DNA of 64,000 bases. Source: Capitella teleta (taxonomy: Eukaryota > Annelida > Polychaeta > Capitellidae). Each line of letters opens with the position of its first letter. Positions within the stretch are counted from its first letter, which is position 1. The DNA is taken from positions 14,244-78,243 of the forward strand of contig KB309980.1 in the NCBI GenBank assembly GCA_000328365.1. Direction: 5' to 3'. Shown here in pieces: positions 48,232 through 61,600 of the stretch. Both the position numbers and the translations under genes were made by a program. The notes beneath the pieces are model-generated. The model did no database searches, had not been told where the DNA came from, and saw only the letters and a program-made list of their open reading frames with translations.

Positions 48232-51200
48232 CTACATGAGGCCAAACGCTGCCTCTTCACAAAACTTCAGCTGCCAAACTTTTCCAGCGTAAAGATCGAA
48301 ATCTCGCTTGCCGAGAACTTCGATGAGTTGAGGCTAAATTGGGAAAATAAATTTATGAACATGGAAGCCACAATTACTCACTTCTAGGTCATCAGCTTCA
48401 AACTTGTCGAGGATATCGTAGGCCTTCTTCAACTTCTGAACACCAAGACCTCTTATGCAATCTCTGATAAAACCATGAATATTAATGAGTATGAATATTA
48501 ATGAGCAGCAACTGACTTCCTCAAATGAGTAATGCGTTCCCATAATCTTCCCGTCGTTGATAAAGTCTTCGCAGCGTCTGAAGAAAATTAAAATCACTAA
48601 GAAGTAAAGATATGAGTAAGAGGGCTTACTGGAATTGACGCTGGGAGGTAGTGGAGCGGGCTGAGGAGGGTGGCTGGGTCGGGAGAGGTCAACGACATCC
48701 GAGTCCTCGTTGATAGGAACCAGGATTTCTTTGTGAGGGGGTGGGTTTGGTTCAGGAATGATGACGTCATCATCTGAGTCTGACTTTTCTTCTTCTTTGT
48801 TCATTCTGAGTGTTGTATCCAGGAGGCAGATGAAAGAGTTCATCTCTTTCTCTTTCCTAACAAAAAACAAATATAAATATTCCAAATATTTCCGATTTTG
48901 AGTCGCACCGTTTGCTTTCGCGACTTTTGACGCGTTCTTCAGAGACGTTTTCCTCTTCGTCAGTTGAGCTGCTGTCGTCGTTGATGGACGGTTGCTTCTT
49001 CAGGCCATCAACTGGTTTCTTTGTCTCGTGCTGAAAAGTCAAGTTAAGCGCCTCAAAGAGACCTCAGGAGGTCGCCTTACCCTCGACATAACCGCATCAG
49101 CGGAGGCCCGAATCAACGCCTTCCTTCCGTCTCCTTCGTCCTTCCCAGCGGTGGACGGTCGACTGTCAACCGCTGAGGGCAGCTTACGACTGATGTCTGC
49201 ATAAATTAACATCATTAGTGTACATTAGCATAATTTATGCAGGCCTACCAACACTCCTGCTTGTCCTGGGAGTCTCACTTTCCTTCCTCTCCCTTCTCCT
49301 TGCACGAGCAGACAAATTGGGCCCCTGATGAATTAACATAAATTATGATGATTGCATGCATAATTTATGCGTCATTACCCGTGGGGTTTCATTGGCAGTG
49401 AGCGGGTCAGAGGCTGAATCTGTGATGGATGAGTATCCGGATTCCCTGTCCACGTTCTTATCCTCATCTCTCTGCTGGGACCCGGAACTCCTTTCGGCCG
49501 GAGAACTCGAGGGCCGTGGGGGAAGAGGTCGGGGACCCTGCAACAGATGACGGCTAGTTTCCTACTTTTCCTTTCATGCGTGCAGATAATATTCAACATT
49601 TCTCATCTTTTTTGCTTTGTGACACAGATTCAACTGAAGCTTTGGATATAACTTAAAAAATTTCCACTGAAATGCCATTTGCAGGTTTTCCGAGATAAAA
49701 CACTTTACGTTGCAATGGAAACCGTTGCTATTTCTGACGTCATTTGAGCGGACAAAAATTAATGATAATCAACATTGAAAATACGACGGAGAAACTGAAA
49801 ATGCACACAAATAAACAGAAAACCAAATAGAAGCAAGAAACCAGCAAACATTTCTCACTTTCGGGCTCACACCGCGAATTTTCGGTTGTCGCGGCAACGC
49901 ATCAAAAGCGTGTTTTTTGGGCGCCCTGCTCTCCTTGCGCCTGCCGGGGCTCTTAGAATGATCGCGTGATTTATCGGAAGCACTGAGCCGAGAGGGACTA
50001 GCAGAGGAGTCACGTTGCAGTCGCCTCACATCTGAGTCAGACGCACTTTTGCTGATTTGCTCAGAAGAGTTTTTTTTAGTTTTTTGAGAACGCTGAATAT
50101 TCACAACGATCGGTTTGGCTGCTGCCTCCGACAGAAATTTGCGTTTCTTCTTGCGATTGACGACCGGATCGGGAGGCAGAATGGCAGTGGGAGGATCTTT
50201 CACAACCTAAAACAAAAACAACAGTGAAACACCGTCCGTCTGCCATTCATGACCTAGTTATCGTATATATAGGTCATGACCTCACAGAAATATAATTAGC
50301 AGTGAGAAAACACAGAGGCATCAAATAAAAAAAATATACAAAAACTGAAAGTTAATCGTAAAATGAACCCAAAAAGCGTGAATGCCGTGCAGACCTTAGC
50401 AGCGTCAGGAACAGATCTTCGCTCCGGTTCAACGTTGCTCCGAGGTGTTCTCTCTTCTTGGATCGGATGCAGTTCCGGACCAACATTCAACGGATCCAGT
50501 TTCTCGTCAGCTGGTTGCCGCACTTTATCATACGCCTGTCGGTAAAAAGCATGTGTTAAACCGTAACCACGGTGACAGCGGTTACCTTGGCAACCCCAGA
50601 GACACTGGAGGCAGAGGAACGAGCGCTATCGGGGGGATCCCCTCCTCCGTCGTGAGAATCCTTCGATCGACGTGAGTCACTGGAGCTAGGTCGTCCACGT
50701 GACGAAGAAGGTCGTCGACTCTTCCTGGTGCCTTCGAGAAAAATTGCGATGTTTTTCTTGATGTATGGATCTCTGAGAATTCTGTTGACGCTGGGCCGTT
50801 TGTCTGGATTGTGGTTCATCATCGCTTTGATTAAACTCACCAATTCAGGGCTGTAACTCTTGGGCATGGCAGGCATCTGTTTTACACTCAATTAGACACT
50901 GAATTCACAGCTACTACGCAACCAACCTTGCCACGCAGAATTTTATAAACGAGGGAATTCATGTCTTTCGCATTGAAAGCGTGTTTCAATGTCGTCATTT
51001 CATAAACACAACATCCCAATGCCCAGACGTCTGACTGGAAGCACGAAAACATTCAATCTGGTGATCAAGTTACAATCAAAGAGAATGTACCCTGTAATTG
51101 TACGGCTTATTGGAAAACAGCTCTGGGCTCATGTAATAAGGCGTACCTATCAACGTTGAAGCCATATCGCTGGAGCTTTCTAAAACCCTGGAGACGGAAA

Positions 51201-51817
51201 TGAACGTGGAATTGGGTAAATTAACTCAGATGGAAATACGTACTTAGCAATTCCCAAGTCTCCGACTTTGATGATTTTACTTTTGGTGAGGAAGATATTT
51301 TGAGTTTTCAAATCTCTGTGCAGAATGTTTCTCTCATGCATGTACTGCAATGTTCACACAGAGGAGGGAGGTGGTCATGTGATCAGTTACATAACACACC
51401 TGCAACGCCATGGTGATCTGAACAAACCACTCCACTACCTGTCTCTCCTCAAGGGGAACTCCCTTCTGCTCTTTGAGTCTCGCGTAGAGGTCTCCTCCTT
51501 CACAGTAGCCCATCACGATGTACACAAAACCATTTTCACATTCAAAAGAATCTTTGTAAGACACGATATTTGGATGTTTCAGCTTGGAGAGCAGCTTTGC
51601 TTCTTGTTCGGCCGCTTTTCGCTCTCGTTTTGAGGCGTTCAGCAACTCCATCTTTTTGAGGACATACTGCAAAAGAGAGAAAGAGATGCGGAGAGAGTGG
51701 AGAGGGGGGGAGGGAGAGGCTGACCTGCTTCTTGTCCCTCTTGTGGCGCACCAGCCAGACCTCACCGTAGCTGCCTTTGCCGATCACATTCTTCTTGTCG
51801 TACAATTCCAACGACAT
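48232..51817 (-). CDS. NEK4: NIMA-related serine/threonine kinase, NEK4-type
   Basis: NEK4 kinases act in microtubule, ciliary and DNA-damage functions. Start [20 protein letters not shown] (51817-51725), then [16 protein letters not shown] (51669-51400). The kinase domain shows the Gly-rich loop GKGSYGEV, Lys in [12 protein letters not shown], a DLG motif (GDLGIAK, as in NEK proteins), the activation segment [16 protein letters not shown] and SDVWALGC. Positions NASxRER and [13 protein letters not shown] point to NEK4 over NEK1/NEK3. A long Ser/Arg/Lys-rich disordered region with stretches such as [13 protein letters not shown] follows. The last exons end in the conserved NEK1/4 C-terminal box: [18 protein letters not shown], joined to [20 protein letters not shown] (48333-48232), with TAG at 48234-48232. 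The gene is tail-to-tail with DLD. Confidence 0.92.
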
Positions 51818-52279
51818 TTTTGCCGCCCATTCTGCAGAGGAGAAAGATGACAAACCATGATTCCACAATTGAAAGAGCAAATGAACAAAATGAATAAAAA
51901 ATATTTGATTTTGTATACTTATCACCAGCTTCGTGGGTTCAATAACACTACGCTGAAGCAGAAAATACTGGCATAATATATGCCTTGAGGAAATAAATTA
52001 TTATAATCATTACGATTATTATAATAATTATATTACATAAGACCTTTCCTGAGTGTCCTTACAGACTCTCAATTGACCTATAATCACTTATAGAGATGCC
52101 AGATGGAAAGCGGACAAAGCCAATCTACATAAGTCTGATAAGACCCAGAGACTTAGATCCCTAGTAGCTGACATACTACAGCGAGCCCAATGGGTCTCGC
52201 TGTACGGTAAACGCATTAAACTCCAGTTCGCGAACCACGATTTCTGGAATTCCACGCTTGTAATTATATTTATGAAGGC

Positions 52280-52316
52280 ACCAGCGTCTGCAGAGCCATA
52301 CCAGGTAGACGCTGGT
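52280..52316. repeat. Perfect 10-bp hairpin
   Basis: The arms accagcgtct (52280-52289) and agacgctggt (52307-52316) are exact reverse complements around a 17-nt loop. Confidence 0.85.
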
Positions 52317-52988
52317 ACTAAATTTTGTTCGTAACCAGTACCATAAACCTACTTAAACTGGATCCGCAATGAAAAAAAGTGACTTTACAGGTTTCTCTCC
52401 GCTTTCCGATAGTTGTGTCACATGACCTGCTCCCCACGTGTTATAAATAAACCAGAGCACGGCGCCTGCGTAGTGCGAAGTAAACATACACGCATGCGCA
52501 TACAATTTTCCCGCGCGAAGCAGTTCAACATGCGGCCTATCTCCCCTTGCAGTTGCGCACGTAATTTATACCGAGTCTTCACAAAGGAATACGTATTAAT
52601 TATTAATACGCAATATTTTGTGCATCACCAATCAGTATATGAACAATTTTATTCATTTTCATTCGAAAGTCGTGAGAGAAGTTTGAGCGGGAAAGTGAAG
52701 CATGTGCGCTTGTTTACAATGCAGTGCGCATGCGCCGAGTGACGTCACTCCCAAAATGGCGTTTGTTTACTTCTTCACGAAGTGATATTTTGTTGCGGGT
52801 TTTAATTAATGTAAGTTCGACATGATGGTACTGGCTCATATTGTTTTTTCTTGGAGCATAAATATACCATCTAACGTCTGGAGGGATTAAACACAAGGAT
52901 TTGTCGGATAATATGTCTATATTTATCATGCAATCGGCTGAGTGTGGAGCCTCACTGCCAGTAGACGCAAAAAGAAGCGGTTTACCGT

Positions 52989-53054
52989 CGGGCGAGGTAT
53001 ACAGACCTCGCCCGAGAATCTGTGCTAGATCCCTAGAGTCAGAGACTCTGACTC
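52989..53054. repeat. Two adjacent perfect inverted repeats
   Basis: The first has arms cgggcgaggt and acctcgcccg with a 6-nt loop (52989-53014). The second has arms gagtcagag and ctctgactc with a single-base centre (53036-53054). A stretch of short CAGTGA/GTCACT motifs with further imperfect symmetry follows to about 53195. Confidence 0.88.
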
Positions 53055-55064
53055 AGAAGTTTCAATAGGACTATTATAAGTTTAGAGACTCAATCATTCA
53101 GTGAAGTCAGTGTTCAGTCATTCACTAATCATTCAGTGAATTCAGAGTGTGTGACTGTGACTGTCACTCACTCACTGACACTGTCACTGTGTCAGAATGT
53201 CAGATAGACGCAAATGTCAGATAGCAGCTTCGCTAAGCGAGAGGTCAGGAAATTGTCTACCAACACTAATGAAAAGCATGAAGATGTCTGACCATACAAA
53301 GGGAGTTATATGGAGTTATATCCAAGGTTGGAGCATAATCATCAGAGAACAAGATCTCTCTTCCTGAGAATGTTTCAGTTTGCTGAATTTTGTTGACATG
53401 CGTCGGCAACAAGAAGAATGGCGTCCCTCGGGAATGCTGGGATACAAACAATCCACTGCTTCCGGTGTCTTAGCCGAAATAACTCACAGAGAAAGCTGTT
53501 ACAGGGATATAGTTATTCGATATTATGATGTGTTTGATAATTATGTCACATATGGTCATATATACACATTATAATAAGATTGTGTTTGTCTAAATCAACA
53601 TTTTTTATAGCAAATATCACTACTTATAAGTATGTAAACACAACCACGTGTCCATGGCGTTAATAGAAAGTTTGAATGCCGTTATTAATACGCTTAGTAC
53701 GTTATGACTACGAAAAACCGGAAAATGAGATGCCCGCGGGAAAACATTTGTTCTACTTTTCCGATCGTGCTTACATTCTAAAATAAATAGTAAATATAAT
53801 CAAAATATAATTTAAAGATAATAATAATCAGTATATATGATTGTATGAATAGCAAAAATTATGTTGTTTCATGTAGCAAAAACAGCAATAATAGACGAGT
53901 ATAGATTTTCCAAGTAATTAGTATCACTTTTTTTTTTAAAATTCCATTGAACTCATGAAATCAGAGATGAAATATAAAATTTTGAAAGCATGTGATATTA
54001 ATTTAAACGATGAAGATTTGTCTAGTGTTTCAGCCATTATTGCATGACCAGCTTTATGAGCGAATACCATTATACAGCTCTATGTATTTATCTTACGAAG
54101 ACATTAACCTGTTTCTATTTTATATTTGTTCTATAGTGAATAAACTCACCATGTACATGTACCCCTCTTCTTTTAACAAGTAATAATGATTGATTTGAAG
54201 AATATTTTATTCAGAATAAAGGAAAATAAAACCATTAAATAGCTTAATTTGCATAGTAAAAATTAAAAGAGCAAGAAAATGTGTTTAAATATAGATGTAT
54301 AACAAATATAATAATATCATATATAATTAAGGCACACATAGAAATATATTCCTTCAAAGAATCAACAACTGGAATATAAGATAATGTTTAAAAATAAATG
54401 ACTATAACCATGACCAAGAAAGCATACAATTCACAGGCATAAATCTGGGGAAAAAACTGACTTAAATTGTTACCAGAGTAGAAGAAAAAATAACGATTCT
54501 CACGATTTCCATTTCGAGTACTTTCACATTTAAATTTTAAAACAAATACTGACATCAGAACATGATGACATTATTCTATATTTAGCCCATACAAATTTCC
54601 TGCAGCTCAATTCAAGAGGTGTTCAAACATCAAATCAATAAACTTACATCCATTGGGGAAATCGAGATTCATGTGAAAAAATACAGTTAAATAATGGAGG
54701 CCGGCACCTTGACACGAAAAACCCAAAAGGTTGCAGAAGAGATAAGAGGAAAATATCCAAAAAAGAATTAAAACATAAACGGTTTCAGAGGAGATTATTA
54801 CAGTCTTTTTAGATAACAAAGTTAGTTTACCAAAAAACCGTAGATGTGAAACTGAAGTTTAAGTTTTAACAAAATTCCTCAAGTTTGCTGAATAAATTAT
54901 GAAACAATATGTCCTGATTTCATCAAGAGGCAAATGGGTGATTATTGCATAATGCTGGCAATCGATAGCGCCTCACGGTCATAAAACTCAGACAGCATTA
55001 AGTGAAGATAACATAAAACATCCAACGCCGGACGATAATCTCTGATCAAAATACGCAAAGGAAG

Positions 55065-58000
55065 TCAGTCGAACGAAGGGAGACGTTTCTCCCTCTTGAT
55101 GCGGATGGCGATCATTTCTTGTGTTCCCTCCAAACACGTGTTCTGCTCGGCTTCTGCGTGATTGGACGTTGCATAATCTTGCACTGGAGCGGTCGGCAGG
55201 GAAGAGAGAAGTTCCTCAGGAGGAACGTAGCTGTCCAATTTGAGGGCGTCATCCGCTGACTTGCGCTGGTCGTACGCCTGCTGAATGAGGAAAGGGGCAC
55301 ACTGCTGCTTCAGCTCCTCCGTGCTCCTCGTCGTCTCCATTGACCCAACGTCCTGCATCCGGTCAAACTCCTCAATCAACGCCAATTTCTTCTGGTCGCT
55401 TGCGTATATCTCAGGGTCCTCCATACACAGCTTCTGCATTTCCTCGACCAGCTTCAAACTGCGCGGCAGATCTGCGGCTGCATCTGGCGGCTGGTGCTGC
55501 GCTGTGAGGCTGAACTGGTTCGGATAACTGGTGTGGTATAAGTTGAACGACTCCTCGTCACGCAGAACGGGTGGAGCTGATATGCAAATGTGAGGCATAA
55601 ATTAGCATAAATTATCATTCATCACTCACAGGTGGTTAAATGTTGAATCTTGCAGTCGAGTCTTTCGAGGGATCTGAGCACCTGAAGAGGATAAGCAATG
55701 AAACCAAGTGCCTCCTGAATCATATGACCTACTTCTGGCATTGAGGGTCGATCTTTCTTAATACGAGCAGCGCACTGATGCGCGATTTGCAGCAGGGGCA
55801 TCCAGGCGTCCCGTGGCCAATCGGGGGCCGAGCGGTCTCGCATCTTGAAGATGAGGGCGTCGTCCTGCGTCAGCCGGATGCTTTCCACGTATTCCTTCAG
55901 CAACTTGCCTCCTTCTCGTCGCTCGTCGTACGATTTCTCCCCCAGACAAACCTCATAAATGACCTACAAATGACATTTAGCGTTGAGATTAAATCGCAAA
56001 CAAACACTCACGATTCCAAAGCTGTAGGTGTCGGTAGAAATGCTGTGCTTGAGAGTGCGCAGGAAGTCATCTGGGAGATACGCCTCAGAACCAAACACCT
56101 TGCTCTTCAGGTCACTCAGTGAGGCATGCGTGTAATCTGTGTATGCCCCAGATGTCGCTAGGCGTGACAGGCCAAAATCACCAATTTTGGCCTCAAAATG
56201 CTTGTCAAGCAGGATGTTGGCACTGGGTCAGAGGTCAGTTAAGTGCAATGAGGTCACGAGGACACTGACCTTTTGATGTCTCCGTGGATGAGGGGTTTCT
56301 TCTTGTCAGCCGTGTGAAGGAATTGAAGTCCCCTGGCCGCTCCCATCAGGATGTCATGACGCCTCCGCCACGGAAGAGGGTCCGTTCCGTCCTGAGGGGA
56401 AGAAGCAGCTGAGGTCAAATGAGGTCAAATGAAGTCATTCAGGGGTCACTGACCTCCAGCGAGAGACGGTCGTCCAATGAGCCGTTTTCCATGAACTGAT
56501 GAACGAGGCAGACCAATGGTCCGTCCAGGCTGTAGCCCAGAATTTGAATTATATTTTTGTGCTGATAACTAAACATCGCAGAGGTTATTGAGTGCAATTG
56601 GGTGACATAGCGCCTACCTCAGCGCAGCTTGTATTTCTGCAAAATGTCGTTTGTTGATCGACAGATTGTCATCTTTTGGCATTTTTTCCACCTGATTGTA
56701 GCGACACAATTAAACAGCCCGCTCACTTTTCATCTCTGTTACCTTATTGAGTAGTTTTATGGCCACAAGGGACTTCTTCACTAATCCTTTGTAAACCGTT
56801 CCAAATCCTCCCCTTCCCAATAAATTTTCCCGGTCAAAGTTTTTCGTTGCGTGTTGTATGTCTTTCCAAGTGTATTGGCGTAAAGTGCTCAAAACAGACT
56901 TTTGCTGATTTTCCAAATCTGTCAATAGGTCAGAGGTCAAGGTCAGGTTGCTTAATAAGGTCACGCCAACCTTGAGTTTTCCTGCTGGGTTTCTTGTCGA
57001 TGGAGCAGCCGTCGTCTGAACTGCTCTGGGAGCTGCAGGAAGAGCTGGAAGAACTTGAAACAGCGGGAATTCCCACCGAATCCTCGCTTTCCGAATTCTA
57101 CGAACGCTAGAGTCAAGCGATGAAGTTGAGATGAGGAGGACACCTTACCTGCACAGGACGGTTCCTTCCGGGAGGCAAGGGAAGGAAATCTGAAGGAAAA
57201 GAAAGACATAGGTCCAGCACTGATGCTGCCTCAGTACACTGACCGGAAGGCTCACACGAGTCGTTTGAATTGTGGGAAATTTCTGAGGTTTCCTGAGGGA
57301 AGTAATTGCGAATATCCGGATGATTGAACATGGATTTATCAACTGAAATGAACGTTTCCTTCAGGGTGTTATTATTATTATTATTATTATTCGTGTTTAC
57401 CGAAATCTTTTAAGCTCTGCAAAGCGAGAATGTTCTTGATTTTGATTAAGATGTAGAAAAGGTCTTTGATGGTTGGCATCTGTTGAGACCATGTGGTGAG
57501 AAGGCTGTCGGTTGCACTGCCTCCAGGTCTCATGAAAGCGAGGCTCCAGGTGTTGATCTGCGCAGTGGTGAAGCCGCACTCATGAGCTGTGAACAAGAGC
57601 ATTTATAAAACACGATCATAACCAGCTTTAAATGAGGGCCTCTTTTAATTTTGAAATGCTTTTAGGTGGATTATATTGAAGGTTCTTCTTTAGATTATTT
57701 AATCAATAGAATTATTAATGTATTATTTGTGATTTTTCCTGGATTTACGAACGTGCATTTGTAATAACGGATATTTGAACTGATCTTTAACAACTTGATG
57801 AAACAACCTACAAATTTAGCAGAATCAAACACAAAAGAATATACTTATTTCTTTAATGCCCATTTTTAAGAGACTGTACATTGTATAATCACCTATGCAG
57901 GAGAATTAAACCTCTTCCTCTGATTTGAAAATCCAAAGCTCTTTCAATAATATTAGCAATAAAATGATCCAGCTAGTGAAAGGCTAACAATCTTTTATAA

Positions 58001-58858
58001 CATACAGCTAGGCACCTCCAACGGTCATTATTTTCGGGATATAACGCCCCATTATCCAGAAAAAAAAAAAACACTTTTGTAACTCTGTAATTCCCATAAT
58101 ACTTGTGAATAAACTTTTGAATCACCCTGATTACAAGACGCAGCTGCTATATAAGCCTTTACAATATTAAATACAATATTAAATATATGCAATTAAATAA
58201 TTGATATGTGAGTAACGTTCATCAAACACCCATAAACTTTATTCATACCACTAAGTATTATTATATATTGGCCTAGAGGAAGTTATTAACAATCCATTAT
58301 ACAATGTTAGTGAATAAATATACAGGAATAGTCTTACTAATTAACACATTAACTCTAATTAAATATAATAATCAAGTCTAATAATGAATCTGAGGGGAGC
58401 TTGTACACCACATGATGGTCTGGTGATGGGGCCTCACTTAACAGCTTAAGTACTTGGAGAGTTGAACTCAATTTGAAGTATCAAAAATTATAATTATGAT
58501 AATATGTTAACTAAACTTTGGGCCTACCTTATTTTTGTTATTTTTAGCAAATTAATAGTAGGCCTATAATAAAAATTAGAATAATTATATAGTATAATCA
58601 ATAGAGAGGATCGCAGTCTGTGCTGCTCGTCAGTTGGAACTTGATATATTGAGTTGCGGTCTCTGGCACTGACCCAGAAATGACTAATGCTAACTTCAGC
58701 TATGGTTGCCGTGGTTACCGACCTAGCTCCTTCCAGTCTCCGCTCCCATCTCCATCCATTATGCGACATATCGCTCTCCGATTCGGATACGGAATTTCAT
58801 GGACGTATCGGGGAGTTTTTTGGCGTCTGACTTTAATCGTAGGCCTCTCGTGCGACAT
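55065..58858 (-). CDS. IRAK/Pelle-type kinase with death domain
   Basis: IRAK/Pelle kinases pass signals from Toll/IL-1R-MyD88 complexes towards NF-kB. Exon 1 (58858-58723) starts [10 protein letters not shown] and has an in-frame stop upstream. It joins in phase 1 to exon 2 (57586-57401), giving a complete death domain: [28 protein letters not shown], then [20 protein letters not shown]. Pro- and Ser-rich linker exons follow ([12 protein letters not shown] and a run of about eight Ser, about 57190-56990), like the ProST region. The kinase domain shows [30 protein letters not shown] (HGD, as in IRAK1, where IRAK4 has HRD), [10 protein letters not shown] and [11 protein letters not shown]. The C-terminal exon (about 55580-55065) is unique. 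The tyrosine gatekeeper of IRAKs could be checked in [14 protein letters not shown], where it is not obvious. Confidence 0.92.
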
Positions 58859-59890
58859 CTTGACACTTCTTCACGCGACACGCAAATGTCATGGATGTGC
58901 AACTGAGCACGAAGTAGGAAGAAGGAAGTTGTCTGCTAAATCGTTCTATTTTAGGAAAGGGACTTTCCCTGCTGTTCGTACACATGCGTGAGAATAGTTA
59001 GTATGCTATTAATACGCACGCGTAATAGTTAGCGTTCGTGAGAATGAGTAGGTAGACGTTATTATTTTCATTCTGCTCTATATATATAATAATAAATAAT
59101 AATAGACTCACATATAACACGGATAATTATTATTGTTTTAGGGACCAAGTTGTCAAGAAATCTATCTTCTACAAAAAGCTGCTAAATTACATTGTACTGT
59201 GCATTTAATCCTTGAGCTGGCTGCTCAAATTCCAGAAAAAGATTCGGACAAAACGAGACAGTCGTGTTTATAATATTCAATATATCCCTAGTTTACGTTT
59301 TGGTGTGATAACAGAATCAAAGTGGTAACTTATGGATAGAAAACGCGTTATGAACATGGTAGGAGTGTGTCCAATATTACGTATTTCTAAATGCGTTTAG
59401 CGTGAGCTCCACAAACTATTTACGTCCATAGATTTCATGTCCATATAGGCCAATGTTTAACTGCATGTCAAATTCACAATACGGATATCAGTTGCGCCCT
59501 AAGCTGTAAAGTGTTTAATTATGGCGGAAATGTGAGGTTTTTGGAAACAGCGATTTATAATTACAGGTACCATGCAACCACTGATAGTATATAATTCAGG
59601 CTATATAACATACCTGAGCACGGATGTGACCTTGAAAGTATATGAATGCAGAGAAAACAACGATGACATGACCACAACTAACTCGTTTGATCTAACGTCA
59701 ACTAATATCATTCCCCATGAAAGGCGCCTGTGCCGTTTATGGGCTCAAGATTAAGTTATTGAAGTGGGGATTGGGCAAATTTTTTTTACTTGGGATTGAA
59801 ATGAAACCACAAAAAAAGCAAACAATTTATTTTATTTTATTTTATTTGGGAGGCTAAAGGATAGAGCGTCGATAAGTACTTAAGTACTCT
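58859..59890. other. Region upstream of the IRAK-like gene
   Basis: This is the presumed promoter and 5' UTR side of the IRAK-like gene, followed by AT-rich sequence. No gene, transposon or RNA was recognised. A TTTTA-type simple repeat lies at 59828-59847. Confidence 0.5.
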
Positions 59891-59899
59891 GGCAATCAC

Positions 59900-60365
59900 T
59901 GAACCAGTTGCTTGGCATGAAAGCTGCACCAGGTCCTCATCGTGACCCGAGCGACGCTCCTTGGGCCGATACTTTTCACTCTGTATACTGCGCGTCACTG
60001 GGTCTTCTTTTAAGAAGCTACGGCATGGATTATCACTTCTATGCCGACGACACTCAGATATCTTTGCCTTTTAATCCGAATGAGCAAGCTGCTGCAGCAG
60101 AGCGCATATGGAGGAATGTCTGGGAGCCGTGAAGCAGTGGATGATGCACCAAAAGCTGAAAATGAACTCAGAAAAATTTGAATACTTACTGATTGCATCG
60201 CACTGCATTCGACGTCACATCAACCAGCGGCGGTCTCTCATCATTGGCAATCAACTGATTGAGCCTCGGTTGCAACCAGTGCGAAATCTGGGCATACAAA
60301 TGAGCCCTGATGTATCGAATCTATCGATGGAAGCCCACATCAACTCTCATTACATAGACAATTGG
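59900..60365 (+). mobile_element. LINE reverse-transcriptase fragment (CR1/L2-like)
   Basis: The frame at 59950-60130 reads SLGLLLRSYGMDYHFYADDT, which contains the YADD catalytic box of non-LTR reverse transcriptases in the setting usual for CR1/L2/Rex elements. The next frame (60108 onwards) continues with CLGAVKQWMMHQKLKMNSEK, the typical thumb-side motif with LKxNxxKTE-like residues, and VRNLGIQMSPD. One frameshift separates them near 60120. Both element ends are missing, so it is an old dead copy. Confidence 0.8.
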
Positions 60366-60417
60366 TTACATAGAACTATAGTTTTGGGGTCCCCGCCAGA
60401 TCTCTATCCTTTAACAT

Positions 60418-61257
60418 TGCAGGTTCAACGGATAATTCGAAATTCGCATTATTCGAACTTCCTGTTAATACGAACTAAATATCCAGTCCCCTGAGCAGAG
60501 ATGATTCGTGCTATTACCAACCCACAATTGATAGTCAATCAAAATTCAAAATATTGCTCATTAAAGCATTAGTCATACCCTCTCGAGCAAATGTTGACTG
60601 CTCGCGTGTCACTCCTCTCAATCGACCCGATTATGCCAGCTAACTGTGATATTTCACACCGCGGTCTTGAATGGATATCAAAGCCGAGTGTGTCGCCGCT
60701 CTGTTGTCAGACAGGCTGCCGATTTCAAAGTGGCGATTGGTTCCTTTATTTTTTGTTTGTTTTGATTACGGTAATCATGCCGCCAAAGAGATCAATCGCT
60801 AACATTCTCCAAACGCTAATTGAATTTGAGCCAAACATACTCAGAAGACATAGCATGTAATATTGAAACGGATAATCATTCGATATTGGTTCGATTCTGA
60901 GAATATTAGGCCTAATGAAGACCTGTAGGAGGAAAGCATTTTTGTTTGGGCTGAACTGCTGCGTCGTGCCCATGCCTAAAGATCTGATGTGTGCACCGCT
61001 GAGGAGTACTCTAACCTGGATGATTGTGTCGAAACCCGCCAGGCCGCATCCGACAATGACGCAGTTGATGCCATTAAAGAATTTAAATCACCACAAACAA
61101 TTAAATACATTATGATTTATCATTGCGTGTATCATTACGTCAATTTATGAATCATAACGGGTTTTTTTAATAACTCAATGGGAGAATTGGATGTTCTCAT
61201 ATTACGAACTAATTTTTATTGCCCCTGAAGGTTCGTAATATTGGGCTTTGACTGTAA
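60418..61257 (+). mobile_element. pogo/Tigger-like DNA transposon remnant
   Basis: The right end reads, in reverse, CAGTCAAAGCCCAATATTAC next to a TA (about 61257). That fits the CAGT...TA ends of pogo/Tigger elements. Both ends carry repeated attcga/ttacgaac motifs (60430-60475 and 61205-61235). Inside, MPPKRSIANIL at about 60778 resembles the start of Tigger transposases, and an acidic stretch EEYSNLDDCVETRQ (about 61000) resembles their C-terminus. The DDE core is absent, so this is an internally deleted copy. It lies just after the LINE fragment. Confidence 0.55.
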
Positions 61258-61555
61258 CATTCTCGTCGAAGTCGAGTGTTAAAGAAAGTACCTCTCCAGG
61301 CTTTTGAATTTACCTCAACGCAGCAGAAACAAATTATGCCTGGCTGAAAAATGACCGAAAATCGCGGTCAACACGGTTATATCTTATTACTGCAGAGAGC
61401 GACAGTTTAAAAATCCACAGCATACAGAGAGGCGGCCATCATGAATATGTTGTGAAAATTTCAAAACGATATCGCAGATAATTACAGAGTTATTAGATTT
61501 TTGTCAAATATTATCCGAAATATTTTCGTTTTTTTAGTCTAGGGAGTGTTTGTTG

Positions 61556-61600
61556 TGAGGGGCACCGAATAGTTCATTCGGTTTGACGCAGACGGAAGAT
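61556..61600 (+). mobile_element. Possible SINE head fragment
   Basis: About 40 bp (ggggcaccgaatagttcatt...) resemble the first 40 bp of the SINE head at 19826, including a decayed A box. The body is missing. Low confidence because of its length. Confidence 0.35.

Larger units (their letters stand above)
51818..55064. other. Intergenic region between NEK4 and IRAK-like genes
   Basis: No exon was supported in this 3.2-kb stretch. The part at 52400-52760 is richer in CpG (gcgcatgcgccgagtgacgtcac), includes a CRE-like tgacgtca at 52740-52747 and may hold NEK4 upstream sequence or an unrecognised promoter. Inverted repeats cluster at 52280-53195. From 53560 to 54850 it is strongly AT-rich with nothing recognisable. 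Confidence 0.5.

Noticed and set aside
58524-58769. Minus-strand frame [17 protein letters not shown] as a gene
   Set aside because: It is the wrong frame of IRAK exon 1. The frame starting at 58858 completes the death domain.
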